Source: Brugia malayi (taxonomy: Eukaryota > Nematoda > Chromadorea > Rhabditida > Onchocercidae). Taken from it: a DNA stretch of 64,000 nucleotides. The stretch is from the NCBI RefSeq assembly GCF_000002995.4, contig NW_025062478.1:13202001-13266000 (forward strand). Direction: 5' to 3'. A program made the translations under genes and the position numbers. Numbering within the stretch: position 1 is the first letter of the stretch; each line of letters begins with the position of its first letter. The notes under the pieces were generated by a model. That model was given only the letters and a program-made list of their open reading frames with translations. It was not told the DNA's origin and did not search any database. Positions 1 through 12,469 of the stretch are shown one piece after another.

Positions 1-2042
1 TGATAAGAACAAAAAAAAAAAAGAAAAACTTTTTAGAAAATTAAAAAAAAAAACTTTTGTTTCTTATAAAAATACGACTATTATTTCATACATGTCAATA
101 AATATGAACAAAATTAGCCAATTATTGACTGACAAGAATGAATGAATGAATGAATGTCACATCAAAGAAATGAAATGAAGCAAACAAAATTAATAATTAC
201 ATTCGGAGATAATTTCGATTTATCAATATTAATATTAATAATGATGATAAGGATGTTGATAAGATAACGAATGATTGATAAAAAAAAGAAGCATATTTTT
301 GTGCATTTTATAATCACCAATGCTTTGAATAAATGATTAATTTGTAGTTTAACAAATATTAATAGTGTTAATTTATGAACTTTTTTCCTATTCCAATTAT
401 AAATTTTTGATTATAAATTTTTATCCTATTTTATTCGAGAAAAGAAATGAATTCAAAGGTTAAAGTTGAATGTTAAACGACATCATTGAAATTTTTGGTA
501 TGAAAAAGCAAAAAAAAAAAAAACACAGCCAAATAGAAAATTTCCTATTTGATACAAATTTGAATTATGTATGCTTCAAAGGAATAATAACAATTTTATT
601 TTGTAAGTTTTTTTTTAATAAATTTTTTTTTTGCTTCCAGAATAATCTAGTAAATTATGTATGAAATAATAATTCATTCAAAATGATTTTTATTTTTAAA
701 ATTTGTTTCTTCCCTTTGCATCTATCTTTTCCTTTAACTCAATTTAACTGCTGGACAAAACGAAACACTTGAAATATATTTGATGATAAAATCAAACAAT
801 GGCAAAAACATTGATGAAAAATTTGATCATACAAAATATCATTAGAAATAATTTCATCCAATAATTATTTTATTCTTTTTATCACCTTTTTTTTAACCTA
901 ACATTTTGTTTTATCATTTCCTTCCTCATTAATTTATCTTCGGTGATCAGCTAATATCACTAAATTATTATCATCATGAACATATCATACAATATATCAG
1001 CCGGGTAAACGGTTCAACCATCATTTCACCTGTTTCCCGGATACATCAAATCCCGAAATAGTATTGAATGCAAAAACTGGTATTGACAATAAATGATGAG
1101 ATGCAGAATTTTCCACTCACCATCTTCGTTCATCCAATTTTTCCACTATCTTAACCTCATCCATCACCGTGTCTGCAACATGTCATTAGACATCACATAT
1201 GTCTCTCTATCTGCTATATATATTTTAATAGAAATTTCATTCAAATTTTAAACTTCAAAAAAAAAAACATATTTGTTTTGAAATATTATTAAAATTTAAC
1301 TGTAAATTTTTCCATTCCTCTCGAAATAATAAATGTAAATTTATTCGTTTATTTATTTATTATTATTATTCATTAATATTATGGTGTTAATAATGAAAGA
1401 GTTGTTAAAATTGATAAGAAATAAAAAAAAAACAAAAATCATTTATCAAAATTCTCGTCATTTTAATCTGTTTACTTTACCGTCGATAATATTTTATCAT
1501 TTTTTTTTTTTTTTTTTTTTTTTTTAGTTCCGATGATGATTGCTTTCCTTTAATTAATCAATCAAAAATAAATGATTGATCCATTTGTCAAAATTTTTCA
1601 ATAATTTTTGATAAATTACTATTACATGTTATGTGCGGTTAGTTTAGTGCAAAATTATTTTTCAGTAATTATTTATTTAAAATATTAATCATATATATTT
1701 GTTTATTTATACTAATTGATTTTTTTTTCTTATTTATTTATTCGTTCATTCATTCACTTTGTTTTTCATTAAAATTTTTTCACCACTAATATCAAAAGTG
1801 ACAAATTGTTAGCCCAATTCTCGACTAAAAATTTTTAAAACGAATAGAAAAATAACATTGCACATTAGTTTAATAACTTTCCTTCCTTTTCTTTTTTAGC
1901 CTTTTATTTAACGACAAACATATATTGTCGTCGCCTTTGCCAATAACTTTTTCTCTTTTCCATATAAAATATATTATGTCATTCTGTCCTAACATTCATT
2001 CAACTCTTCCACAATATTTCCTAGCAAAACTGAATTATTATC
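1..2042. other. AT-rich gene-free stretch
   Basis: I see no gene here. The stretch is AT-rich with A and T homopolymers (a run of 25 T at 1501-1525), a GAATGAATGAAT tetranucleotide run near 137-155, and short open frames that are low-complexity noise. The only less AT-rich patch is about 985-1200. It contains an imperfect inverted repeat but no frame that looks coding with splice sites. Confidence 0.6.
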
Positions 2043-2310
2043 ACTAACTATTATCTATTTATCATCACCATCATCACTAACTATCATCTACTCATCATCA
2101 TCATCATCATCACTAACTATCATCTACTCATCATCATCACCATCATCACTAACTATCATCTACTCATCATCATCACCATCATCACTAACTATCATCTACT
2201 CATCATCATCATCACTAACTATCATCTACTCATCATCATCATCACTAACTAACATCTACTCATCATCATCATCACCAACTACCATCTACTTATCATTATC
2301 ATCATCATCA
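2043..2310. repeat. TCA-rich minisatellite, 36/30-bp units
   Basis: The marker ACTAACTATCATCTACTCATC recurs, in full or slightly varied, at about 2043, 2076, 2112, 2148, 2184, 2214, 2244 and 2274. Early units are 36 bp and later ones 30 bp, differing by whole TCA triplets, so the array combines a fixed 15-20 bp core with a variable (TCA)n tail. The following 300 bp continue as loose TCA/TTA repeats. Short His/Ile/Ser-rich open frames over this region follow from the repeat and are not genes. Confidence 0.9.
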
Positions 2311-5300
2311 TCATTTGTACTACTACCATTATACACTAATAATTACTTTCTATCATCATCATCAATTATTTGCCATTATCATGATCATTATTTGTATTAT
2401 CACCATCACTACCATCATCAGTTACCATTATTATCATCATTACCAATTAATTTACCATAATCATCATCATTATTTGCACTATCACCATCACTACCATCAT
2501 ACACTATTAATTACTATTATTATCATTATTATTACTATCACCATCATTATTAATTACTAACCATTGTCGTCATCATTATTGGTACTATCATTGTCATTAT
2601 CCATCATTATCATCATCATCATCATCATCAACTGCTCTCGTCACTGCCGAGCAAAAATTTTCCAATTTGTCATTTTTTATTTTCCTTTTTCAAAGTGCTC
2701 AATTTCCATTATTTCTACATTTTCTATTCTAATCCTCAATCTCTTTTCCTTTTTCTCTTTCTTTTTCTCATTTCTTTGTGTACATTTTTTTTAATCAAAA
2801 TGATTAAAATTTTCGAGAAATTTTAAACTTTTTTTTTTGTATTTTTCAGCAAAATTTGCATAATGTATGATTATTAGTAAAAGAAAATATGATTTAATTA
2901 TTTGTCATATTCAATTTTTGTATGTTTTTTTTTCTCAATTATTTTATTTTGTCTATCTGCTATATTTTTAAGTTTATTAGAAATAGGAAACAATTAGATG
3001 TAATCATATTTTCTGATAAGTGAAAGAAGAAAGGAAAGAAAAAGTGAACAAAATTCTTATTCAAACTGAAACAATCACAATTTTTACTTTATCATCCATC
3101 ATTCTAAGCTAATCCATCATTTATGTGATTATTTTCAATTACTGATATTTTAAGCTTTCATAACAAACACTTTAGGCTTTCTTTCTATTCAAATTATTTA
3201 AATAAGAATTACAAAAACGAAAAAAAAATTCTTCCAAATTTTAAATTACTTTTTAATCATAATTAATTGATTTTTCAACAAAGCATAGATAATGTATAAT
3301 TATGTATTAAATCAAAATTATCACAATTTTTTTTCTCCCATTCTCAATTCTAACAAAATGAAAATAATTGTTTAAATTTATGGTTAAATATTAGTAAAAT
3401 TTATGCTGAAAATGTAAAATAAAATAAAATAAAACTGAAAAACATTGTATCATTCTATTCCAGTTTTCAATATATACTTCTATTCGCCATTTTATTTATT
3501 CCAAACATTGTTGAAAATGCAACTTTTGTTTTTTTTTCCTTTTTTCTTCTTTTTTTTTTTTTTTACTTCAACCATATATTTTGTTGCTATGGGTAACCAA
3601 CATATTTATTTAGTTTCTAAAATCATAGTAAATGTTTCTTTTTTTTTTTTTTTTACTTAAATATTTATTTATATTTCTTTTTCTTGCCAACAAAAAAGAA
3701 AAATTCTCTATATTAGTTGTTGATACAATAAATTAAAATTATTTACCAAATAGCTAAAATCACTTCATTACATAATATAATTTATACATTGATAGTAATC
3801 AAAAGTATTTGACATATCTCGAGAAAAATATCTCGGGAAAGCTTTTAGACTAACTCCAACTGATACTGACACTCAATATGATAGCTAATGTTAAATTAAT
3901 TATTAATATTAGCTTAATGTTATCGATAAAATTTACAAATATCATAATATTTGATGATGACGAATTTGACAGAATCATTATATGATCATTTTCATCTTCT
4001 TATTGCTTATATTATTAAGTTTTAAATATTAATTCTTCATTTTTTTTTTTTTTTTTTTTTTAAATAGATTTAACAGTTTTCCATGACATTACTGAATAAA
4101 ATACTCAATTATTTTCTCCAAAATCCAATATATTCAATTTTAATACAGCAATGATTTAGTAAAATTACAATCGAAACAATATTTACTCTTTAAAAATTTT
4201 CAAGATAAATTTATGAATATGTTGTTGGAAATTTTTAATTAAATATTAAGCTAAATGATTCAAATTATTAACATATAACAAATGTAGATTTAATGGAATA
4301 ACTTAGTGAAATGAATTTAATAGAATAAGTTTTAAATATTTAAGCCAACGATAATTCTTTCTAAAAGTAAAGAATTTTTTTTTTAAAAAAAAAAAAAATA
4401 GATTTCATAGTTTTATATGACTGAATTGAATAAAATGTTCAATTATTTTTTTGATATAATCAATTCTAATACAGAAATGAATTAATAAACTTTGCTTTAT
4501 AACCATATGCAAAGTGTTAAACATGCATTACTAAAAAAATTTATTTTGATTAGCTTCAATGAAATAATTTTTATAAATTGTCATTACCAAAAATTTCATT
4601 GCAATTAATTAACTTCAATGGAATATTTTTTAAATTCTTTATTTTGTGCAAAAAAAAAGAACAAAAGAAAGAAAGAATTAACTATACCACAATTAATAGC
4701 AAATGAAATTGGTATCTTTTTGTGGAAATAATTAATTAATTAACCATTAATAGTGCAATTAATTATGGCAAGAAAAATGCGATCGATATTTTAAAAGGAA
4801 TCGAAATGTGACGTGATAGATGAAATGAACCGTATCATGTTTAAAATGATTGCACTTGTTTGAAATTTATGTCAAAATTAAAGGTTATCCTTCTCCACTT
4901 TCTTTCTCTTCCCCTCTCTCTCTCTCTCTCTCACTCTCTCTTTCGCTCTCCCTCTTTCGTTCTTTTAGTAAATGATTGAGTTTTAGATGTGAAAAATTGT
5001 CCAAAATTTCAAAATATATTTTGTTTTTTAAAATTTCAATTAAGTTACAATACAGTTAAAAAAAAACATTTAAAAGTTTGAAATATATGAGTAAGTGTAA
5101 GTTAAGTGAAAAATATACAAATAGACGTAAAGGATTGAAACATACAATTAAACGTATGTATACTTTATAAATATAATTTTATGATTGCTTAAAATATAAA
5201 ATATAAGTGTGAAAAAAAAAAAAAAAAACATAAATAAAGTAAAAATCAAAAGTGCTAAAATCTTTCAACAAATTATTTTATTCCTAAAATTTTAATTTTT

Positions 5301-5532
5301 CAATATTCCCTCTTTTCCTCAATATTTTTATTTTCATTTCTTTTTCCTTTTCCTTTTTTTTTTTTCATTTTTGATTATTGAAATTTTCAGATGAGCGGAT
5401 TTTTTTTATGCATTCAAACAATGCATAAATGATTCATCGAAAATGACAATATGACAATTTTTACTGCGAAATTTCTTTCTCTTTTCTTTTTCTTTTTCTT
5501 CTCGAAAAATTTATTTCATTTCAAATTTGTAG
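2311..5532. other. Gene-free stretch with simple repeats
   Basis: After degenerate TCA/TTA repeats to about 2640, the sequence is AT-rich with long T and A runs (for example 4040-4060 and 5214-5229) and a CT-rich tract at about 4896-4965. No frame shows convincing coding content with splice sites. Confidence 0.6.
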
Positions 5533-5913
5533 AAGAAGTAAATGTACCAATGAAATTTGACTCGGAGGAACATTTTTCATTGCATTGGTATAGCAAAACA
5601 TAGCAATTAGCTAAAGATCGAAAAAAAAAAAAAAAGAAGGAATGAAACATTCGCAACAAATAAGTTTGATTACTTCGATTATTGATTTAGATTATTTCAA
5701 ATCATTTGAAACTAGGCCAGGAATATTAATTAAATATGATGAAGTACCTATCAATATAATGTATTTTTAGATATTGGTGAGTGATCAGTTGCTAGATCAT
5801 TATTCCATATTTAATCAATCAGAAAAGATTAAGCAATCAATATATTCTGGTAACTTCTCCAAATTGAATGATCAATGTGAGCAAAATTTATGCATTGAAA
5901 ATTGTTGTCTGTA
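5533..5913 (+). pseudogene. Possible decayed coding stretch with two in-frame TAG codons
   Basis: After an acceptor-like TTTGTAG, a frame rich in Asp, Glu, Ser, Gln and Cys runs for about 125 codons. It is interrupted only by two TAG stops (about 5600 and 5769) and by a one-base frame change at a 15-A run. The end is cysteine-rich (DQCEQNLCIENCC) and is followed by TAA or by a possible GTAAGG donor. The second TAG could also be a TTTTTAG acceptor, which would make 5770 onward a real exon. I recognise no family. In sequence this AT-rich, few-stop stretches also occur by chance, so confidence is low. Alternatives are a chance open frame, a pseudogene, or one or two exons of an unassembled gene. 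Confidence 0.2.
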
Positions 5914-6580
5914 AGGAAGTAAGTTTTGACTAATTTTCTATATTTTTTAATATTTTTCCATACAAGTTTTTGTTTGAATACAAATTGAAATTTCAAATAG
6001 TTTCAGTTCTTCGTCCTTTCATCTTTCAAATAAATTGAAACTTCTAAAAATAAAATTATGTATTCAACATTAAAGAAAAAAAACCTTTTTTTCTTAAAAA
6101 TATTATAAAAAGATAAAAGAAAAAATTCATCAATATATTAAAAAATAAATCAAACAAACAATGTACGAATTACTTATATTTTTTAAAATATAAATTACAA
6201 CTTACTATTTATAACTCATTTATTTGTTCATTTTTATCATAAAAACTGCTCCTCCTGTTCGTCTTCAATAATTAATCATTTTTATTTTTTTTTTTTTTTC
6301 TAATAAATTCTTTTTTGTGTGTTACTTTTTGTCCAAAAAAAACAAAATTTTTATTACTACTACATTTCGTATTCACAGGTAAAATTTTGTAAAAAATGCA
6401 ATATTTATGTTTTCTTTTCTTTTTTTTTTTTTTTTTTTTTTTTCAAATGATACATTTGCTCTCTTTCTCTTTTTTTATTTTAAAATATGGAAAATAAGAT
6501 TGGTAGTTTTACATGTTATGTAGATGTTATTATTATAGAAATGATATTAGTTTTGCTTCAGTTCAATTTCTGGATTACAA
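5914..6580. other. Gene-free stretch before the 35-bp array
   Basis: AT-rich DNA with long T runs (6286-6299, 6420-6443). I see nothing coding. The last 20 bases (TGATACCCTTGGCC at 6583-6596) look like a diverged partial copy of the 35-bp unit that follows. Confidence 0.6.
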
Positions 6581-6605
6581 GATGATACCCTTGGCCGATA
6601 TATAG

Positions 6606-9600
6606 TGATACTGTTGTTGGCTAACAATGAAATGTCATGGTGATACTGTTGTTGGCTAACAATGAAATGTCACAGTGATACTGTTGTTGGCTAACAATGA
6701 AATGTCACAGTGATACTGTTGTTGGCTAACAATGAAATGTCATGGTGATACTGTTGTTGGCTAACAATGAAATGTCATGGTGATACTGTTGTTGGCTAAC
6801 AATGAAATGTCATGGTGATACTGTTGTTGGCTAACAATGAAATGTCACAGTGATACTGTTGTTGGCTAACAATGAAATGTCATGGTGATACTGTTGTTGG
6901 CTAACAATGAAATGTCATGGTGATACTGTTGTTGGCTAACAATGAAATGTCATGGTGATACTGTTGTTGGCTAACAATGAAATGTCATGGTGATACTGTT
7001 GTTGGCTAACAATGAAATGTCACAGTGATACTGTTGTTGGCTAACAATGAAATGTCACAGTGATACTGTTGTTGGCTAACAATGAAATGTCATGGTGATA
7101 CTGTTGTTGGCTAACAATGAAATGTCATGGTGATACTGTTGTTGGCTAACAATGAAATGTCATGGTGATACTGTTGTTGGCTAACAATGAAATGTCATGG
7201 TGATACTGTTGTTGGCTAACAATGAAATGTCATGGTGATACTGTGTTGGCTAACAATGAAATGTCATGGTGATACTGTTGTTGGCTAACAATGAAATGTC
7301 ACAGTGATACTGTTGTTGGCTAACAATGAAATGTCATGGTGATACTGTTGTTGGCTATAACAATGAAATGTCATGGTGATACTGTTGTTGGCTTAACAAT
7401 GAAATGTCCATGGTGATACTGTTGTTGGCTAACAATGAAATGTCATGGTGATACTGTTGTTGGCTAACAAATGAAATGTCATTGGTGATACTGTTGTTGG
7501 CTAACAATGAAATGTCATGGTGATACTGTTGTTGTTGGCTAACAATGAAATGTCATGGTGATACTGTTGTTGGCTAACAATGAAATGTCATGGTGATACT
7601 GTTGTTGGCTAACAATGAAATGTCATGGTGATACTGTTGTTGGCTAACAATGAAATGTCATGGTGATACTGTTGTTGGCTTAACAATGAAATGTCATGGT
7701 GATTACTGTTGTTGGCTAACAATGAAATGTCATGGTGATACTGTTGTTGGCTAACAATGAAAATGTCATGGTGATACTGTTGTTGGCTAACAATGAAATG
7801 TCATGGTGATACTGTTGTTGCTAACAATGAAATGTCACAGTGATACTGTTGTTGGCTAACAATGAAATGTCATGGTGATACTGTTGTTGGCTAACAAATG
7901 AAATGTCATGGTGATACTGTTGTTGGCTAACAATGAAATGTCATGGTGATACTGTTTTTGGCTAACAATGAAATGTCATGGTGATACTGTTGTTGGCTAA
8001 CAATGAAATGTCATGGTGATACTGTTGTTGGCTAACAATGAAATGTCATGGTGATACTGTTGTTGGCTAACAATGAAATGTCATGGTGATACTGTTGTTG
8101 GCTAACAATGAAATGTCATGGTGATACTGTTGTTGGCTAACAATGAAATGTCATGGTGATACTGTTTGTTGGCTAACAATGAAATGTCATGGTGATAACT
8201 GTTGTTGGCTAACAATGAAATGTCACAGTGATACTGTTGTTGGCTAACAATGAAATGTCATGGTGATACTGTTGTTGGCTAACAATGAAATGTCACAGTG
8301 ATACTGTTGTTGGCTAACAATGAAATGTCACTGTGATGATACTGTTGTTGGCTAACAATGAAATGTCATGGTGATACTGTTGTTGGCTAACAATGAAATG
8401 TCACATGGTTGATACTGTTGTTGGCTAACAATGAAATGTCATGGTGATACTGTTGTTGGCTAACAATGAAATGTCGTCACAGTGATACTGTTGTTGGCTA
8501 ACAATGAAATGTCATGGCAGTGATACTGTTGTTGGCTAACAATGAAATGTCATGGTGATACTGTTGTTGGCTAACAATGAAATGTCATGGTGATACTGTT
8601 GTTGGCTAACAATGAAATGTCATGGTGATACTGTTGTTGGCTAACAATGAAATGTCACAGTGATACTGTTGTTGGCTAACAATGAAATGTCATGTGATAC
8701 TGTTGTTGGCTAACAATGAAATGTCATAGGTGGATACTGTTGTTGGCTAACAATGAAATGTCAATGGTGATACTGTTGTTGGCTAACAATGAAATGTCAT
8801 GGTGATACTGTTGTTGGCTAACAATGAAATGTCACATGGTGATACTGTTGTTGGCTAACAATGAAATGTCATGGGTGATACTGTTGTTGGCTAACAATGA
8901 AATGTCACAGGTGATACTGTTGTTGGCTAACAATGAAATGTCATGGATACTGTTGTTGGCTAACAATGAATGTCACAGTGATACTGTTGTTGGCTAACAA
9001 TGAAATGTCACAGTGATACTGTTGTTGGCTAACAATGAAATGTCATGGTGATACTGTTGTTGGCTAACAATGAAATGTCATGGTGATACTGTTGTTGGCT
9101 AACAATGAAATGTCATGGTGATACTGTTGTTGGCTAACAATGTCACAGTGATACTGTTGTTGGCTAACAATGAAATGGTGATACTGTTGTTGGCTAACAA
9201 TGAAATGTCATGGTGATACTGTTGTTGGCTAACAATGAAATGTCATGGTGATACTGTTGTTGGCTAACAATGAAATGTCACAGTGATACTGTTGTTGGCT
9301 AACAATGAAATGTCACAGTGATACTGTTGTTGGCTAACATGAAATGTCACAGTGATACTGTTGTTGGCTAACAATGAAATGTCACAGTGATACTGTTGTT
9401 GGCTAACAATGAAATGTCACAGTGATACTGTTGTTGGCTAACAATGAAATGTCACAGTGATACTGTTGTTGGCTAACAATGAAATGTCACAGTGATACTG
9501 TTGTTGGCTAACAATGAAATGTCACAGTGATACTGTTGTTGGCTAACAATGAAATGTCACAGTGATACTGTTGTTGGCTAACAATGAAATGTCACAGTGA

Positions 9601-10353
9601 TACTGTTGTTGGCTAACAATGAAATGTCATGGTGATACTGTGATACTGTTGTTGGCTAACAATGAAATGTCACAGTGATACTGTTGTTGGCTAACAATGA
9701 AATGTCATGGTGATACTGTTGTTGGCTAACAATGAAATGTCATGGTGATACTGTTGTTGGCTAACAATGAAATGTCACAGTGATACTGTTGTTGGCTAAC
9801 AATGAAATGTCACAGTGATACTGTTGTTGGCTAACAATGAAATGTCACAGTGATACTGTTGTTGGCTAACAATGAAATGTCATGGTGATACTGTTGTTGG
9901 CTAACAATGAAATGTCACAGTGATACTGTTGTTGGCTAACAATGAAATGTCACAGTGATACTGTTGTTGGCTAACAATGAAATGTCATGGTGATACTGTT
10001 GTTGGCTAACAATGAAATGTCACAGTGATACTGTTGTTGGCTAACAATGAAATGTCACAGTGATACTGTTGTTGGCTAACAATGAAATGTCATGGTGATA
10101 CTGTTGTTGGCTAACAATGAAATGTCACAGTGATACTGTTGTTGGCTAACAATGAAATGTCATGGTGATACTGTTGTTGGCTAACAATGAAATGTCACAG
10201 TGATACTGTTGTTGGCTAACAATGAAATGTCATGGTGATACTGTTGTTGGCTAACAATGAAATGTCATGGTGATACTGTTGTTGGCTAACAATGAAATGT
10301 CATGGTGATACTGTTGTTGGCTAACAATGAAATGTCATGGTGATACTGTTGGC
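6606..10353. repeat. Satellite-like array, about 107 copies of a 35-bp unit
   Basis: A head-to-tail array with a 35-bp period. Every unit carries TGATACTGTTGTTGGCTAAC followed by AATGAAATGTCA and a three-base variable tail. The tail is TGG (type A) or CAG (type B). Type B makes a hyphenated palindrome TCAC-A-GTGA at the unit junction, and each unit holds the inverted repeat TTGTT-GGCT-AACAA. Types A and B are interspersed, with about ten consecutive B units at roughly 9279-9627. The outer parts (6606-7230, 9360-10340) are almost perfect, while the middle has many single-base insertions and deletions. No open frame crosses the array, and it is more GC-rich than its surroundings. Confidence 0.97.
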
Positions 10354-11000
10354 CAATGAGCTTAGCAGAAGTCATTAATTCTTTTGTTTACGTTTATGTG
10401 ACCATTCACCCGAATCTTTTTTCTTTTTTCCGCTTTTCTCCCCCAACTTTCCTTCCATTCCTTATTTAACCGGAAAAGAAAGGACTGAGGTCGATGACGC
10501 AAAAAAATTGTATGTTTGGAAGGGAGAAGGAGAGATAGGACGAAGAAGGGAAGGAAGTAGAAAGAAGGAAGGAAAAAAGGAGAGAGAGGGAAAAGGAAAA
10601 GAATGGAAGACACTTGCGATTAAAGGAAAAATGCCAAAGACCGGAGATCGTTTGCTTGAAAATGTATGTATGTGAGCACCACAATTAGCATTTGTAACGA
10701 AAAATTGATCCGATAGCGCCAATATTAGTGATAATGCAGCGCTGCAGCAGCAATGGCAGCAGCAGTAGTAGTATCAGTGTAGCATTAGCAGCAGCAGTAG
10801 TAGTAAATAGTAGCAGTAATAGCAGTAGCAGCAATATTAGCAATAGTAGCAGAACGACGGCTTCTCTTTTATATCTCAATCATATCCTATAACTGTCCCT
10901 TCCTCCTCTTTCTACCTTTCCCTCTCCCTCTCTGTCCCTCTCTCTCTCTCTCTCTCTATCCCTCCGTCTCTCCCTCTCTCTCTCTCCGTCACCTTTTCAT
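10354..11000. other. Non-coding patch: GA tract, CAG/TAG cluster, CT tract
   Basis: Next to the array lies a less AT-rich patch. It has a purine-rich GGAAGG/GAGA tract (10517-10605), a cluster of AGC/AGT trinucleotides (10735-10855) and a CT tract (10905-10990). Open frames on the minus strand here are Leu- or Ser/Phe-rich products of the repeats. It could hold regulatory sequence, but nothing in it proves this. Confidence 0.5.
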
Positions 11001-11749
11001 GTATTATTGTAGTGAATTGGTGTGTTAATCGAATAAACAAATTACCAAAATATTTCACATCGAATAGATAATGAAAGGTTTCTGTTTCTTTTGAGATTTT
11101 CGCTGTGATAAAATCGATTTTCGTGAAAATTTTCCCGAATATTTGTCTAAATATTCTGTTTTACCGTAATGAAAAGTTTTACATTTGCAGAAAGTTTTCT
11201 TATAATTATATTTTATATGAAAAGAATAAAAATATTTGTTAATTAGAAAATTATAAAAATTATTAATTTGCTATTTAAAAATTTTATTTTCAAATTTTGA
11301 GTTTTTATTTTTTATCAAAAAATAATATCTAATAATTTTTTTTTTCTTTTTTGTCCTAAACAAAATTTATGTTGAAAATTTCTCCTAAAATTAGTAAATT
11401 TTTTTTTCTCTTTTGATTTTGTATATAATTTAGTAATTGAATTTATCACTTTTCTTTCGTTCTCAAAAAAGAATTTTTTTTCATCATTTACGATTTTTAG
11501 TCTTAGTTTAAGCTCATTTGAAAAAAATTTTATTGAAAATTGTTAAAAATTTTTTGCGGAACAAAAAGATAAAATAAGAATTATTTTTAGCAAATAAAAT
11601 TGGTACGTTAACATTTATCATGCAATCGATAATTCTAATTTCCTTTTCTTTTTTTTTTCTTTGACGCAGCAAATTTATTTCTCTCTTTTAAATAACTAAA
11701 CAATTTCCGTTAGCAGTTATCTGTGGCTAAGAGCTGTTATTTGTTATTC

Positions 11750-11801
11750 TTATTGCTGTTATTGTTGTTGTTATCGTCGTTGTTATCGTTGTGGTTGTTG
11801 C

Positions 11802-11840
<39 letters not shown>

Positions 11841-11868
11841 CGTTGTTGTTATTGTTGTTGTTACTATC
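11750..11868. repeat. (GTT)n microsatellite
   Basis: Imperfect GTT/ATT/GTC trinucleotide run with a nearly pure GTT core in its second half. It would encode poly-Gln/Asn or poly-Leu/Val, but no gene surrounds it. Confidence 0.9.
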
Positions 11869-12444
11869 TTTTTTTAGTCTTACTGTCCTTTTTTAGTCTA
11901 AAATAGTATTTTAAATATATCATTTGTATCGAATTTCTTTTTATTCATATCAAATTTCATCCTAAAAATTAAAGTAGCAAATACTCAGAAATTATTTCTA
12001 ATAAATTTTCAGTAAATTCAAAAATTGATTGTTTGTAAGAGTTTAATGAATATTTAATTTTTAATATCATCTCTTCATTGCTAGCTTATTTTAGAATAGT
12101 AATGCTAATTTTATGTGTTAGCGTAAGTAACGTAACCGTAAGCAACGTAATGCTATAACAGCAAATGATAATTTCATCCTACTTACTAAATTAATTTCTG
12201 ACAAACCTTTGCAATGCAAATTTTCTTCTGGAAATTATTTTTTAACCTTTGATCTTTGCTATTTTTATATCTCTGACCCTTGCATTCATCCATAATTTCT
12301 AAGTTAAAAAAAAGAAAAAAGAAATCAGCAATATTTTCTTTAATAAGCAGAAAAAAAAGGAATTAGAGCAATATTTAAATTTATTTTATTTTATTTTTTA
12401 TTACGAAGTTCTCATTGCCATTATTACAAAATGTTATTTTCACT

Positions 12445-12469
12445 TTTTACCTCTTACAAAGAGGTAAAA
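12445..12469. repeat. Perfect 11-bp inverted repeat, 3-nt loop
   Basis: Arms TTTTACCTCTT (12445-12455) and AAGAGGTAAAA (12459-12469) flank the loop ACA. The same arm motif AAGAGGTAAA recurs in the hairpin at 14798-14831. Confidence 0.85.

Noticed and set aside
5086..5166. 26-codon basic ORF beginning MSKCKLSEKYTN
   Set aside because: Too short, no splice sites, and such frames are expected by chance.
6606..10353. CRISPR array
   Set aside because: The units abut with no variable spacers, and the genome is eukaryotic.
10685..10879. Leucine-rich frame on the minus strand
   Set aside because: Produced by the AGC/AGT triplet cluster; no splice sites or recognisable domain.
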